From JBBIWA01 sp037439425 (GTDB lineage Bacteria; Acidobacteriota; Blastocatellia; RBC074), in contig JBBIWA010000057.1 of the NCBI GenBank assembly GCA_037439425.1, positions 1 to 38,794 of the forward strand: a DNA stretch of 38,794 bases, written 5' to 3'. The translations under genes and the position numbers were made by a program. A model generated the notes under the pieces. That model was not told the DNA's origin, searched no databases, and saw nothing but the letters and a program-made list of their open reading frames with translations. Of the stretch, positions 1-7,784 are shown one piece after another (the first letter of the stretch is position 1; each line of letters starts with the position of its first letter).

Positions 1-100
1 CATCCCGATCCGAGATCAGCAAGGCTGTCTGCAACAAGTAGCCGAAGTCATTCTTGTTGTAAAGCACGATCCGATCCTTTTTGCTCTCGTGGTGATTCAC
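1..100 (-). CDS. Partial ORF of unknown function at the left edge
   Basis: An open frame on the minus strand runs off the left edge. Read from a GTG at 100 it gives about 33 residues containing KDRIVLYNKNDFGYLLQTAL, which has the hydrophobic/charged pattern of real protein. I do not recognise the family. The possible GTG start lies inside the palindromic repeat that fills the next 130 bases, so the gene may instead be truncated by that repeat. No ribosome binding site is visible. It could also be chance reading of non-coding DNA. Confidence 0.3.
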   Translation of the reverse strand, partial: MNHHESKKDRIVLYNKNDFGYLLQTALLISDRD

Positions 101-232
101 GTTGTCGGCTAGGCAAGCTTCTGAGCTCCTGATGCCACGAGCTTGCCTCGTGGTGATTCACGTTGTCGGCTAGGCAAGCTTCTGAGCTCCTGATGCCACG
201 AGCTTGCCTCGTGGTGATTCACGTTATCGGCT
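86..232. repeat. Tandem palindromic repeat, 61-bp period (2 full + 1 partial copies)
   Basis: Units begin at 86, 147 and 208 (period 61). Adjacent units contain a perfect stem CCACGAG-cttgc-CTCGTGG (135-153 and 196-214) followed by GTGATTCACGTTGTCGGCTA. The same hairpin and flank occur in reverse complement near 31487-31571, so this is a dispersed REP/BIME-like family. There is no long ORF through this part. Confidence 0.8.
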
Positions 233-244
233 ACCGTAGTCATC

Positions 245-480
245 AGCGTGGGACTCCACAAGACTTCTCTCGTGGCATCTTCAATCCTTGCCTAGTTCCC
301 GGTAGCAAGTAGCGTGAGGTTCCACAAGGCTTGTCTCGTGGCATCTTCAATGCTCTGGTGGCTCGCTGTAGCCAACAGCGTGAGATACCACAAGGCTTGT
401 CTCGTGGCATCTTCAATCCTCGCCTACTTCCCTTAGCTACCAGCGTGAAGCTCCACAAGACTTGTCTCGTGGCATCGGCA
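245..480. repeat. Second array of the same family, about 66-bp period, 4 divergent copies
   Basis: Units starting AGCGTGRRRYTCCACAAG and continuing CTTGTCTCGTGGCAT begin at 245, 311, 377 and 442 (spacings 66, 66, 65). They are divergent copies of the 86-232 repeat in the opposite orientation. Because 66 is a multiple of three, reading frames stay open on both strands and mimic a repetitive protein. Copies differ from each other, and the stem is less perfect than in the first array. Confidence 0.7.
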
Positions 481-700
481 TACCAAAACTTGGGTAATGA
501 CAAAGGCTCAAGCCCAGCCTATTCGGAAGGCTGTAACTCTTTCGCAGTTCCCCAAGGCAGTTGGGGGATGGTCCAACTCTAGCCTCTCGGCTTGGTGAGC
601 CCCCTCCTCAGCGGGGCAGGAAGCTAGGACCTGAACGATCCCCCAATACCGCTTCAGGGGATTGAGCCTCCGCTTTTCACCCTTATCCTGGCACGCATGG
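481..700. repeat. Composite repeat shared with 31590-31700
   Basis: The stretch TTGGGT-gacaaaggctcaag near 490-512, and the block from about 638 containing ATACCGCTTCAGGGGATT and CTTATCCTGGC, recur in the same order and strand at 31590-31700 (TTGGGTCAGGACAAGC, CTACCGCTTCAGGGGATT, CTTATCCTGGC). Here the two blocks are separated by roughly 110-120 extra bases containing a CCCCAA/TTGGGG hairpin near 550. In both places the block follows copies of the palindromic repeat. Confidence 0.6.
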
Positions 701-1083
701 GTCATAGCCCTACTAGACCAAGCAATCTGTCAGGTTACCGCGCCACAGTAGATATCAAAAAAACGGGACCCACAGTTGCTTCAAGTCTCCACTGGCGACT
801 TTGCAGAAGCCCTGATGAGCGTAAGAGGGTACACGTCTTCATTGTAGGGTGAAAAAGGAGTAAGGATCGGTGGTGAGCCCCGGTGGGGGCCTCAGATGAT
901 AGCGAGTCTGAGCCAGGGCGGGTGGATCCAGGTCTGTAGAGCCTGAGGCCGCCCCGGCCGGGGTTGGTGAGATGGTGGGCGAGAGCTTCCTCTCCTCCGG
1001 CGCCCCTAGCGGGGCTAAGGCTTCAACCGATCTTCTTTTGACCCTACAAGCGTGACCTGCACCCAGCGTAAGGGAAGAGGGAT
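701..1083. other. Intergenic, no gene supported
   Basis: I see no convincing gene here. Short frames on the minus strand have no ribosome binding site and no recognisable protein pattern. The sequence holds GC-rich short palindromes (for example around 945-965 and 1003-1015) but no T-tract terminator that I can support. Confidence 0.5.
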
Positions 1084-1112
1084 TTACCATAGCGCAAAGG
1101 GCGTGCTATATT
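1084..1112 (+). promoter_or_regulatory. Possible sigma-70 promoter for yebC
   Basis: TTACCA at 1084-1089 and TATATT at 1107-1112 are separated by 17 bases, about 50 bases upstream of the yebC start. The -10 box matches 5 of 6 and the -35 box 4 of 6 consensus positions. A ribosome binding site (GAGG, 1149-1152) lies between promoter and start. This is sequence similarity only. Confidence 0.35.
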
Positions 1113-1160
1113 AAAGCCCTGAATATTCCCAATCATTTTCTTTCTTTCGAGGTATCAACC

Positions 1161-1910
1161 ATGTCAGGGCATTCAAAATGGCACTCCATCAAGCATAAGA
1201 AGGGTGTGCTCGACACCAAGCGCGGCAAACTCTTCACCAAACTGATCAAGGAGATCACCGTCGCAGCGCGCACTGGTGGCAGCGGTGATCCGGCTCAGAA
1301 CCCGCGGTTGCGGAAAGCTGTCTCCGATGCTAAAGCGGCCAATATGCCGAGCGATACAATTGAACGCGCTATCAAACGCGGCACGGGTGAGCTCGAAGGC
1401 GCGCATTATGAAGAGGTAACTTACGAGGGCTACGGGCCCGGCGGAGTCGCCATCATCCTGCAAACGCTGACCGATAATCGCAACCGCACGGTCTCCGAGT
1501 TGCGCCATCTCTTTTCAAAGAATGGGGGCAACCTCGGGGAATCGGGTTCGGTGGCCTGGATGTTCCAAAAGAAAGGCTCGATCATCGTTGACCGCAACGC
1601 CAAAACAGAGGATGAGCTGCTGGAGATTGCCCTGGAGGCCGGAGCTGAAGATATGCAGATGGATGAAGATAACTACCAAATTCTCACCGCCCCGGAAGAC
1701 TTCCATGCGGTGCTGGAGGCGATCAAGAGCAAAGGCATTCAACCGCTCTCGGCTGAAATTTCCATGATCCCTCAAAACTACGTCCACCTCGAAGGCAAGG
1801 AAGCGGATCAGATGCTCAAGCTCTACGAAGCGCTCGACGATCACGACGACGTGCAGCACATCTCGGCTAATTTTGACATTGATGTGGCCACCATGGAACA
1901 GCAAGCCTGA
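1161..1910 (+). CDS. yebC: YebC/PmpR family protein
   Basis: A 249-residue member of the YebC/TACO1 family, annotated variously as transcription regulator or translation factor that helps ribosomes at difficult (for example polyproline) sequences; it acts in the cytoplasm. The N-terminus MSGHSKWHSIKHKKGVLD is the family signature. DNRNRTVSELRHLF and NGGNLGESGSVAWMF in the middle are also diagnostic, and the length is standard. GAGG eight bases upstream supports the ATG. It is the first gene of a plus-strand group; yebC often neighbours Holliday junction resolvase genes, and the next gene fits that pattern with RecU instead of RuvC. Confidence 0.96.
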   Translation: MSGHSKWHSIKHKKGVLDTKRGKLFTKLIKEITVAARTGGSGDPAQNPRLRKAVSDAKAANMPSDTIERAIKRGTGELEGAHYEEVTYEGYGPGGVAIILQTLTDNRNRTVSELRHLFSKNGGNLGESGSVAWMFQKKGSIIVDRNAKTEDELLEIALEAGAEDMQMDEDNYQILTAPEDFHAVLEAIKSKGIQPLSAEISMIPQNYVHLEGKEADQMLKLYEALDDHDDVQHISANFDIDVATMEQQA

Positions 1911-1982
1911 CAGCATCTAGCATCAGCCGTCTGTTGGCCACACGCAACGGCTACTGCTCACTAATGGGTACCAACTACTGAG

Positions 1983-2660
1983 ATGAACTTCAAACGGCGA
2001 GGCGCCGAAACAGGGAGCGGGTTTCAAGAGGCAATCACTCGTACCAATGAAGCCTACCTGAAACTGGGCCGCGCCTGCATCACGCGCAAAGCAATTCCAG
2101 GCAAATATATCCTCGAACCCGTTGAAGCGCGTCGTGGACTGTCAGTGCCAGGAGCCGGATTGGCGCTAGAGCGGCTCACTACGGCCACTCTTCATCAAAT
2201 CGTCAAAGAGAACAAGCTTAGAGATTGGCGCCGCTTTGTGCCTGAATCGAAAGCCGAGCCGGATTATGGTGGCGCGCTGGCTCCGGAAGGCCGCGCCATC
2301 TGTTATGATGCCAAGACCACGCGGCGCGATCAGCTTGACTTCGACAACCTGCACGCGCATCAGATCACTTTTCTCGACCAGATGGCACGATGCGGCGCAG
2401 TGGCAGGCTTTCTGGTCGAATTCAGCCGCCGTCGCGAAGTCTACTTTCTCCCAATACAAGTGCTCAATTATTGGCGCGCGGCGAGTTCCCGCAAGAGTCT
2501 TCCTTACCACTTCTTCGCCGAGCATTTGACGCCCGCGCCGCCGGGCAAGGGGTTGATTATCTTCGACTACCTTTCAGCCATCGAGGCCCAGGAGCGGCGC
2601 TATGGCCGCGATTATGCCCGGTTTCGATTGCTCACAGCGCGCAAGCGCAAGCAAGCCTGA
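1983..2660 (+). CDS. recU: RecU-like Holliday junction resolvase
   Basis: A 225-residue protein resembling RecU, the Mg-dependent endonuclease that cleaves four-way junctions in recombinational repair. The core reads PDYGGAL (D94), then CYDAKTT (D109-A-K111), then NLHAHQITFL (122-131) and GFLVEF, matching the order D...(E/D)xK...HxxQ seen in RecU's PD-(D/E)XK fold. The usual E of ExK is D here. The family is best known from Firmicutes. Start codon choice is uncertain: the ribosome binding site before the ATG is weak (ACTGAG), and 72 bases separate it from yebC. A more general restriction-like nuclease is the main alternative. Confidence 0.7.
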   Translation: MNFKRRGAETGSGFQEAITRTNEAYLKLGRACITRKAIPGKYILEPVEARRGLSVPGAGLALERLTTATLHQIVKENKLRDWRRFVPESKAEPDYGGALAPEGRAICYDAKTTRRDQLDFDNLHAHQITFLDQMARCGAVAGFLVEFSRRREVYFLPIQVLNYWRAASSRKSLPYHFFAEHLTPAPPGKGLIIFDYLSAIEAQERRYGRDYARFRLLTARKRKQA

Positions 2661-2811
2661 GGCCACCTCATCACTATTCGGGTAGTTTGAATCAGGGGCA
2701 GCAAGCGATAGCGAGCGGCGCTTCTCTCGGCTGGTCTCTCAATAGGGAAGGGCTCCGCTGTTGCTAGCCGCTACTGATTTCGCTCTACATCTGTTCAGGA
2801 AGCCAATTGCT

Positions 2812-3579
2812 ATGCCCGATCTTTATGCCCTTCGCTCTGTTTGTTTGGCGACACATCTGGCCGCCCTCCTGACCGTTTTCGCCGTAGCAGCATTCGCTGC
2901 CAGCGCGCCCACAAACGATCCGGCAAGACCGGCTCGCTATCAGCGCGCGGTCGTGTTTGACGAACGGTTATCAGCCTTGAGAACGCAGCCGGATGTCAAA
3001 GCCCGGCTCCTTTACCGGCTGCGTCCGGGGCGTGTCGTCTGGATTATCAAAGCGGCGCGCAGCCGGACTGATGGCGCGCGCTTTTTCCGCGTCGCAGTCA
3101 CTCGCCGCACGCACGGTTGGATCTTGGCAGAAGCGCTCTTAAGAGAGGGGCACCTCAAAGATGCTGAACGCGCGATCAAGCTGATTGAGGAGACAAAGGA
3201 CAATTTCGCGCGCGCGCGCCTGGCGCGGCTCTGCGCCGATGAGTCCCGCCACACAGCCATCGCACCGCGAGCATTGCTTTTGCTGGGGCAGTCTGCTGAA
3301 GCCGCGGCAGCTCAGCTTTCTCGCGAGGCGAAGCGGCACATAGGTTCGCCGGAGTCAAACGGCGAGGTCAGCCGGCACCAGCTCTGGCTCAATTATGCTG
3401 GTTTGGACCGCTACAACCGCGTCGGGATCACTTTCGACTATGCGGCAGCCAATGATCAACTGATCTATGACGGGGGCGCCTATCGCGAACTGCTGCGCAA
3501 GTATCCGCGCTGCGCCGAAGCCCAGGAAGCCCGAGAGAGATTGCAGAGGCTCGCAGAAGCTGTGAAATCACAGCTCTAA
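2812..3579 (+). CDS. Secreted protein with SH3-like region
   Basis: A 255-residue protein of unknown role. From the ATG at 2812 it has a signal peptide (about residues 5-31, hydrophobic ALLTVFAVAAFAASA) and then a region around residues 55-105 (LLYRLRPGRVVWIIKAAR...HGWILAEALL) that resembles a bacterial SH3 domain, a fold often used to bind cell wall. The rest is alpha-helical and Ala/Arg/Glu-rich. AGGAAG at 2798-2803 is well spaced for the 2812 ATG; a TTG at 2761 in the same frame is a less likely start. It is the last gene before a convergent operon. Confidence 0.65.
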   Translation: MPDLYALRSVCLATHLAALLTVFAVAAFAASAPTNDPARPARYQRAVVFDERLSALRTQPDVKARLLYRLRPGRVVWIIKAARSRTDGARFFRVAVTRRTHGWILAEALLREGHLKDAERAIKLIEETKDNFARARLARLCADESRHTAIAPRALLLLGQSAEAAAAQLSREAKRHIGSPESNGEVSRHQLWLNYAGLDRYNRVGITFDYAAANDQLIYDGGAYRELLRKYPRCAEAQEARERLQRLAEAVKSQL

Positions 3580-3669
3580 GGTGAGTCTGGTTTCCACACA
3601 AGTGCGGCAAAGCGGACCCGAGAGGGTAGCCCAGGGTAAAGGCGAAAGTGCACCCCTGAGAGCAGCCAA

Positions 3670-3692
3670 AGCGGCCCATCAAATGGGCCGCT
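3670..3692. terminator. Hairpin between convergent genes
   Basis: A perfect 9-bp stem (AGCGGCCCA / TGGGCCGCT, loop TCAAA) sits between the 3' ends of the plus-strand gene ending at 3579 and the minus-strand SbcC gene ending at 3792. Neither side has a strong T tract, so it could be a weak bidirectional terminator or an mRNA 3'-end stabiliser. The rest of 3580-3791 shows no gene. Confidence 0.5.
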
Positions 3693-3791
3693 CCAAAGCT
3701 CACCGCCTGGCTGCGGTGGCTCACCTCGCAGGCTTGAGCTACTTGTGGAGAAGCTAATGGGGTGTGAATTGGGGCGACTGGCGGTGGAGCT

Positions 3792-6700
3792 TCATTCCTT
3801 ACCATTGAGCATAATGATCTGGTCGGTGTAGCCTTCAAAGCTATCGTCGTGGCTGATGACGAAAAGCTGCTGGAAATCCTTAATCCGCCCGATCTGCTGC
3901 GCCAGGTTGTGACGTCGCTCTTCGTCCATATTGGTGGTCGGTTCATCAAAGAAGGCGAGATTGACAGCAGAGAGTTCTTTCAGCAAGGCGAGACGGATCG
4001 AGAGCGCGGCAGCCATCTGTTCGCCGCCAGAAAGATTGGCAAACGGCCGTTCTCGCCCTTCCTCTTCCAGCGTGATCTCGTAATCGCTGGTCCATTTCAG
4101 CGTCACATCGTAGCGTCCGGTGATCTCACGGAAGAGTTGATTGGCTTCCAGCGAGATCGAGAAGAGATAAGCTTCAGTGATGAAAGGGGCGGCCTTCTGC
4201 AGGATGTCGCGGATGAAATCAGCGGTTTCGCGCAGCCTCGTGTGCTGCTCTTTGGCAGAGAGCTCTTCGCGCAGATACTCGCGCACCTGATCGAGGCGAG
4301 CCAGTTGCTGGCGCAATCGCTCCTCCTGCTCGCGGGCATGCTCAAGTTGGGTAGCAAGTTGGGTGGCGCGCTCGCGCCACCGGTCAAGCTCAGCTTGCGC
4401 GCGGCGGTGGCTTTCCGCATCATAGCGCGACTGCAAGGCTTGCAGCTCCGCCTGCGCCTGCGCGAGTGTGGCTTCGGTCTGTTCGATCTCAGCCGAGATA
4501 GCACTGAGCTCACTCTCGCGCGCAGCTACCGTCGCGGCAATCCTTTCATTCGCAATGAAGACCTGATGATCCGGCTCATGGGAAGCGCGCGCCGCATGGG
4601 CTGCCGTCAGCTCGGCATCGAGTGAGGCAAAGGCTTGCAGTTGAGCAGTCAGGTTTTCAAGCCGCTGGGCGGTGGCTTCCACCCGGCGCTCAGCTTCCTC
4701 AGTTTCGCGCCACAGCTCAGCCTCGCGTGCGACGAACTGCTGGAGCGCTGCAGCGCGGCCTCGCGGATCGTTCAGAGCGCGCAATGCTGCTTCCGCTTCG
4801 GCAAGCTGGTTTTCGATCTCGCTCAATTGAGCGATCCGCGCGCTCAGCTCATCGCGCACGCGCTTTTTACTCTCCCCTTCGCGCTTGATCTCTTGCAGTT
4901 CGTTTCGCAAGACCTCAAGCTGGCTGTAGCGTTGCTGCGCTTCGCGCGCGTCGCGCAGCAAGGCTTCCAGCGCTGTCCGTCTGTTCTTAAGCTGCTTGAT
5001 CTCGCCATCAGTAACGGCGCTGCCCAGCGCCGTCTCATCTTCGAGCTGCGCGATTCTGGCTTGCTGGGCCTCAATCGCGCGCGCGATTCGCTGCTGTTCT
5101 TCGCGCAGCTTGGGCAAGTGTACAGCTTCAGCCGCTGCTGCCTGCAATCGTTTCAGCTCAGAGGTGAGCTTGGCAGTTTCTGCTTCCAGGTTTTGGATCT
5201 CGCCGCGTCGCGCTTCCAAGCCTGCCCGGAAGCGGCCATCGAGTGATTCGCCCTCCTTGAGGTTGAGACACTTTTCGCTCAGCAAAGGACAGAGACGGCC
5301 GCTTTCAAGAGCTGCGATCATTTCAGTATCGCGCGCGACTTCAGCGCGCAATCGGGCCAGCCTGTCGGAGGCGTTTTGCTGACGCAGCTCAAGCTCGGCC
5401 AACGTAGCCCCGGCTGCGGCCAGCGGTTCCAGTCGCGCCACTTCACTGGCCTGGCGGGTGGCTTCGGCTTCGAGTCGCTTCAGTTCCTGGCGGAGATTCT
5501 CCAGCACCTCACGCTTAGCCTTGTAGTTATTGAGCGAGATCTCCTTCTGAATAATCTCGTTGTCGAGCCGCAGGCGCTCAGCTTCCAGAGCCTCGGCTCT
5601 CTCGGCTTTTTCGCGCTCGGCCTCAGCAGCTTCAATCTGGCGTGAAAGTTCCGTATAGCGGCGACGTAGCTTCTCCAGTTCCTCTTCCAGCGCGGTAAGC
5701 GAGCGCTTCAGGCTTTGCAGTTCGCCGCGCCCCTCGCGCAATCGAGCGATCTGCTCTTCGAGGGCATGTTGCTCTTTGATCCGATCGGAGAGACTATCCA
5801 GTTCACCACGGGCCCGCTGCATTTCAGCCAGCTTCTCTCTGCCGCGTTCAACCTGTCCGCGCGCGGCGATCAATTCGTTTTCCAGGCGAGCGGCCTGAGT
5901 GCGCAGCTTTTCGCGCTCCTCGCGCTGCCGCTCAAGTTCCGCCAGGCGACGCATCGCAGCCAGGTATTGCTCGTGCCCAGCGCGTGCGGACTCAACGAGG
6001 GCAGCAGCAGCGCGCGCTTGCTCGGCTGCTTCGTGCGCGGAAGAGAGCTTATCGCGGGTGATCTCAGACTTCATGCGCAAGCGATCAACGGCGTTGCGCC
6101 GCTCGTTCATCTGCTGTTGCAAAGTGTCGAGCTCCGCCAACTCGGCGGCGAGGCGATCGCGCTGGGCTACCGCCTGCGCCTTTTCTGCCTCTAGCGAGGT
6201 AACCCGTGCGGTCATTTCCGCTTGTTCGCGCTCGATCTCTTCGTAAGGTTCGAGTTCTCCTTCAGCCTTGGCCAGTCGCCGATCACTCTCGGCGATGCGC
6301 CCTTCGAGGTAGCGCAGGGTGTCACGCAGATGGTCCGAGGCTTGCCGATATTCCTCAACCTTGAGGATCTGATCAAAGACCTGTTTGCGTTTGGCTGGTG
6401 GCAAGGCGAAGTCGTAGGTGAAAGTTCCCTGCGGGACCCCAATGGTGGTTTTGAAAAGCGTGGCGAGTTCAGTGGTAGGTTCGACGCCGATATGTTGCTG
6501 CAACCAGGGTACGACCTGGTTTTTCTGCTCGACCAGACGAGTTCTCGTCACCGGATCGTAAACATAGTACCCGCCCCCCGTATCACGATGCACGACGTAT
6601 TCACGTTGGTCTAAATTGGAAACGAAGCTGACTGTCACGGAGCCGCTTTTGGCACCGCGTTTGACAAAATCATCGCGCTTGTAATCGAGATGGTCAAAAA

Positions 6701-6839
6701 GCGCCCAGGCGATAGCTTCCAGGATCGTGGTCTTTCCGGCCCCGTTCGGACCGCAGATGGCAATCACCCCGGGGCCAAAAGTCCACTCAGCATCAGCGTG
6801 ATTCTTGATGTTCTTCAGCTCGACTCTGGTGATCTGCAA
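3792..6839 (-). CDS. sbcC: SbcC/Rad50-type SMC-like ATPase
   Basis: A 1015-residue ATPase of the SbcC/Rad50 type, which with an SbcD/Mre11 nuclease processes DNA ends and hairpins. It has Walker A GPNGAGKT (30-37), a long coiled coil rich in Glu/Arg/Ala/Leu (about 170-880) interrupted at the centre, ABC signature LSGGEQ (936-941), Walker B LAFFDEP (961-967) and the ISHDD H-loop near the end. The central tip carries C517-PLLSEK-C524 rather than the CxxC zinc hook. The start is TTG; an AAAGGG-like site precedes it. No sbcD is adjacent. An 86-bp spacer with a perfect inverted repeat separates it from the upstream small gene, so the two may share a transcript. Confidence 0.9.
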   Translation of the reverse strand: MQITRVELKNIKNHADAEWTFGPGVIAICGPNGAGKTTILEAIAWALFDHLDYKRDDFVKRGAKSGSVTVSFVSNLDQREYVVHRDTGGGYYVYDPVTRTRLVEQKNQVVPWLQQHIGVEPTTELATLFKTTIGVPQGTFTYDFALPPAKRKQVFDQILKVEEYRQASDHLRDTLRYLEGRIAESDRRLAKAEGELEPYEEIEREQAEMTARVTSLEAEKAQAVAQRDRLAAELAELDTLQQQMNERRNAVDRLRMKSEITRDKLSSAHEAAEQARAAAALVESARAGHEQYLAAMRRLAELERQREEREKLRTQAARLENELIAARGQVERGREKLAEMQRARGELDSLSDRIKEQHALEEQIARLREGRGELQSLKRSLTALEEELEKLRRRYTELSRQIEAAEAEREKAERAEALEAERLRLDNEIIQKEISLNNYKAKREVLENLRQELKRLEAEATRQASEVARLEPLAAAGATLAELELRQQNASDRLARLRAEVARDTEMIAALESGRLCPLLSEKCLNLKEGESLDGRFRAGLEARRGEIQNLEAETAKLTSELKRLQAAAAEAVHLPKLREEQQRIARAIEAQQARIAQLEDETALGSAVTDGEIKQLKNRRTALEALLRDAREAQQRYSQLEVLRNELQEIKREGESKKRVRDELSARIAQLSEIENQLAEAEAALRALNDPRGRAAALQQFVAREAELWRETEEAERRVEATAQRLENLTAQLQAFASLDAELTAAHAARASHEPDHQVFIANERIAATVAARESELSAISAEIEQTEATLAQAQAELQALQSRYDAESHRRAQAELDRWRERATQLATQLEHAREQEERLRQQLARLDQVREYLREELSAKEQHTRLRETADFIRDILQKAAPFITEAYLFSISLEANQLFREITGRYDVTLKWTSDYEITLEEEGRERPFANLSGGEQMAAALSIRLALLKELSAVNLAFFDEPTTNMDEERRHNLAQQIGRIKDFQQLFVISHDDSFEGYTDQIIMLNGKE

Positions 6840-6864
6840 GATGACAGCCCTTTGTCAGTAGTTT

Positions 6865-6914
6865 CTGGTCATTTGTCCCGGGACCGGAGACGCAGCTCAG
6901 AGACAAATGACCAG
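6865..6914. repeat. 13-bp perfect inverted repeat upstream of sbcC
   Basis: CTGGTCATTTGTC (6865-6877) and its exact reverse complement (6902-6914) flank a 24-nt loop containing CCCGGG. It occupies most of the spacer between the 79-aa gene and sbcC on the minus strand. It could be an mRNA hairpin that tunes expression of sbcC or an operator for a dimeric protein. Confidence 0.7.
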
Positions 6915-6925
6915 GCACCAAATGA

Positions 6926-7165
6926 TCAAGGCCGAGAAGTGGACGCAGCTTCAGGATTGCCGGTTTGACCCAGCAGATGGCGACCTTCCTCGCTGCGCGG
7001 GTCAATGGTGCGGATGTGCTTGCGACCACGCATCTCCCAGATCGCCGTGATCTTTCCGTCCTTCTCGACAGCGTGGTAAGAAAGCTCCTCCTGAGATTGC
7101 TCCGGTTGAGCTTCAGCCGCCGGGACAGGCTTTTGCTCAGTCGCTTTGGTCTCTTGTTCACTCAT
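6926..7165 (-). CDS. Small acidic protein of unknown function
   Basis: A 79-residue protein that I do not recognise. The N-terminal 30 residues are Glu/Gln/Ala-rich and probably disordered. The rest (ELSYHAVEKDGKITAIWEMR and GRKHIRTIDPRSEEGRHLLG) looks folded, with a short beta-like segment. A strong AGGAG lies 11 bases before the ATG, which is the main reason to accept it as a gene. It is upstream of sbcC on the same strand, so a link to that ATPase is possible but unproven. Confidence 0.65.
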   Translation of the reverse strand: MSEQETKATEQKPVPAAEAQPEQSQEELSYHAVEKDGKITAIWEMRGRKHIRTIDPRSEEGRHLLGQTGNPEAASTSRP

Positions 7166-7641
7166 AATGATGATCGCTCCTGAATATGAAGATGGGACAC
7201 AGACTCAGCCAATAGCAGTCTGCGCTGCTCGTGATTGAAACTGCTATCAGGCTCGTCAGACCGCATAGTTCGTTTTCTTGAATCATAGGTATCCATCAGA
7301 TTCTGCCACAGCACCCCTGCGAGTGTCTAGCGAGCAGGCTGGTGATAGAACCTTTGTCAGCTCAGCTTGACGATCCGGATAATGCTTGACGAAATGCAGC
7401 CGGAAAAGAGACTCTATAGCCACTCCCGCGGGATCAATACGGAGCGGCTGGAGCGAAGTCTGGCCGGCTGTGTGCGTATGGGGCCGGGGATATTCTAAGT
7501 CGTTCGTGAGATGAGCCTCGCCCTGAAACTAGGAACCCGCAGCGCGTGATGTCCGACACTTTGGTTTGTCGTTGATTCTCTATGCTCTCTGCGGTTACAG
7601 CTCTGGGGGTTAGTCAGACATTTTCCGCAGAAGTCGTTACT
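7166..7641. other. Intergenic between divergent genes
   Basis: Holds the 5' sides of the minus-strand 79-aa gene and the plus-strand amidohydrolase, so promoters for both directions should lie here. I could not single out convincing -35/-10 pairs and see no supported gene. Confidence 0.5.
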
Positions 7642-7762
7642 GTCGCTTATGCGACGCAAGAGAAAGCTAAGCCCCCTGGGAACGCACGCTTTTAGTGCGC
7701 TCGGTCTGAAGGCAGCGGCCCGCTTAACGAAGACAGGCACGCCAGAGGCGTGCGCTCCCAGG
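7642..7762 (+). repeat. CCTGGG element, copy 1
   Basis: A 5' hairpin GTCGC-ttat-GCGAC (7642-7655) is followed by the main body 7675-7762, bounded by CCTGGGAACGCACGC and GCGTGCGCTCCCAGG, a 15-bp terminal inverted repeat with one mismatch. Inner hairpins form from CGCACGCTTTTAGTGCG and GGCACGCCAGAGGCGTGC. It is followed by GATTTTC, AAAGGAGGGAGGGAG and the amidohydrolase ATG, 22 bases after the element end, so it supplies or abuts that gene's leader. Confidence 0.8.
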
Positions 7763-7784
7763 ATTTTCCAAAGGAGGGAGGGAG

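Noticed and set aside
86..480. Possible CRISPR array (repeats of ~30 bp spaced at 61-66 bp)
   Set aside because: Repeat copies are diverged, the '61-bp' units are identical including their 'spacers', orientation flips within the region, the same units are dispersed at 31 kb, and there are no cas genes.
243..582. Open frames on both strands encoding repeated LKMPRDKPCG-like peptides
   Set aside because: They arise because the repeat period (66) is a multiple of three. There is no ribosome site or known protein pattern.
3590..3760. Structured RNA (looked SRP- or riboswitch-like because of AGAGCAGCCAAAGCGG)
   Set aside because: The SRP core GGAAGGAAGCAGCC is not present and no riboswitch consensus could be matched; only the 3670-3692 hairpin is clear.
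3849..6614. Several long plus-strand frames opposite sbcC
   Set aside because: They are the reverse frames of a highly helical, Glu/Arg/Leu-rich coiled coil in GC-rich DNA and lack independent start signals.
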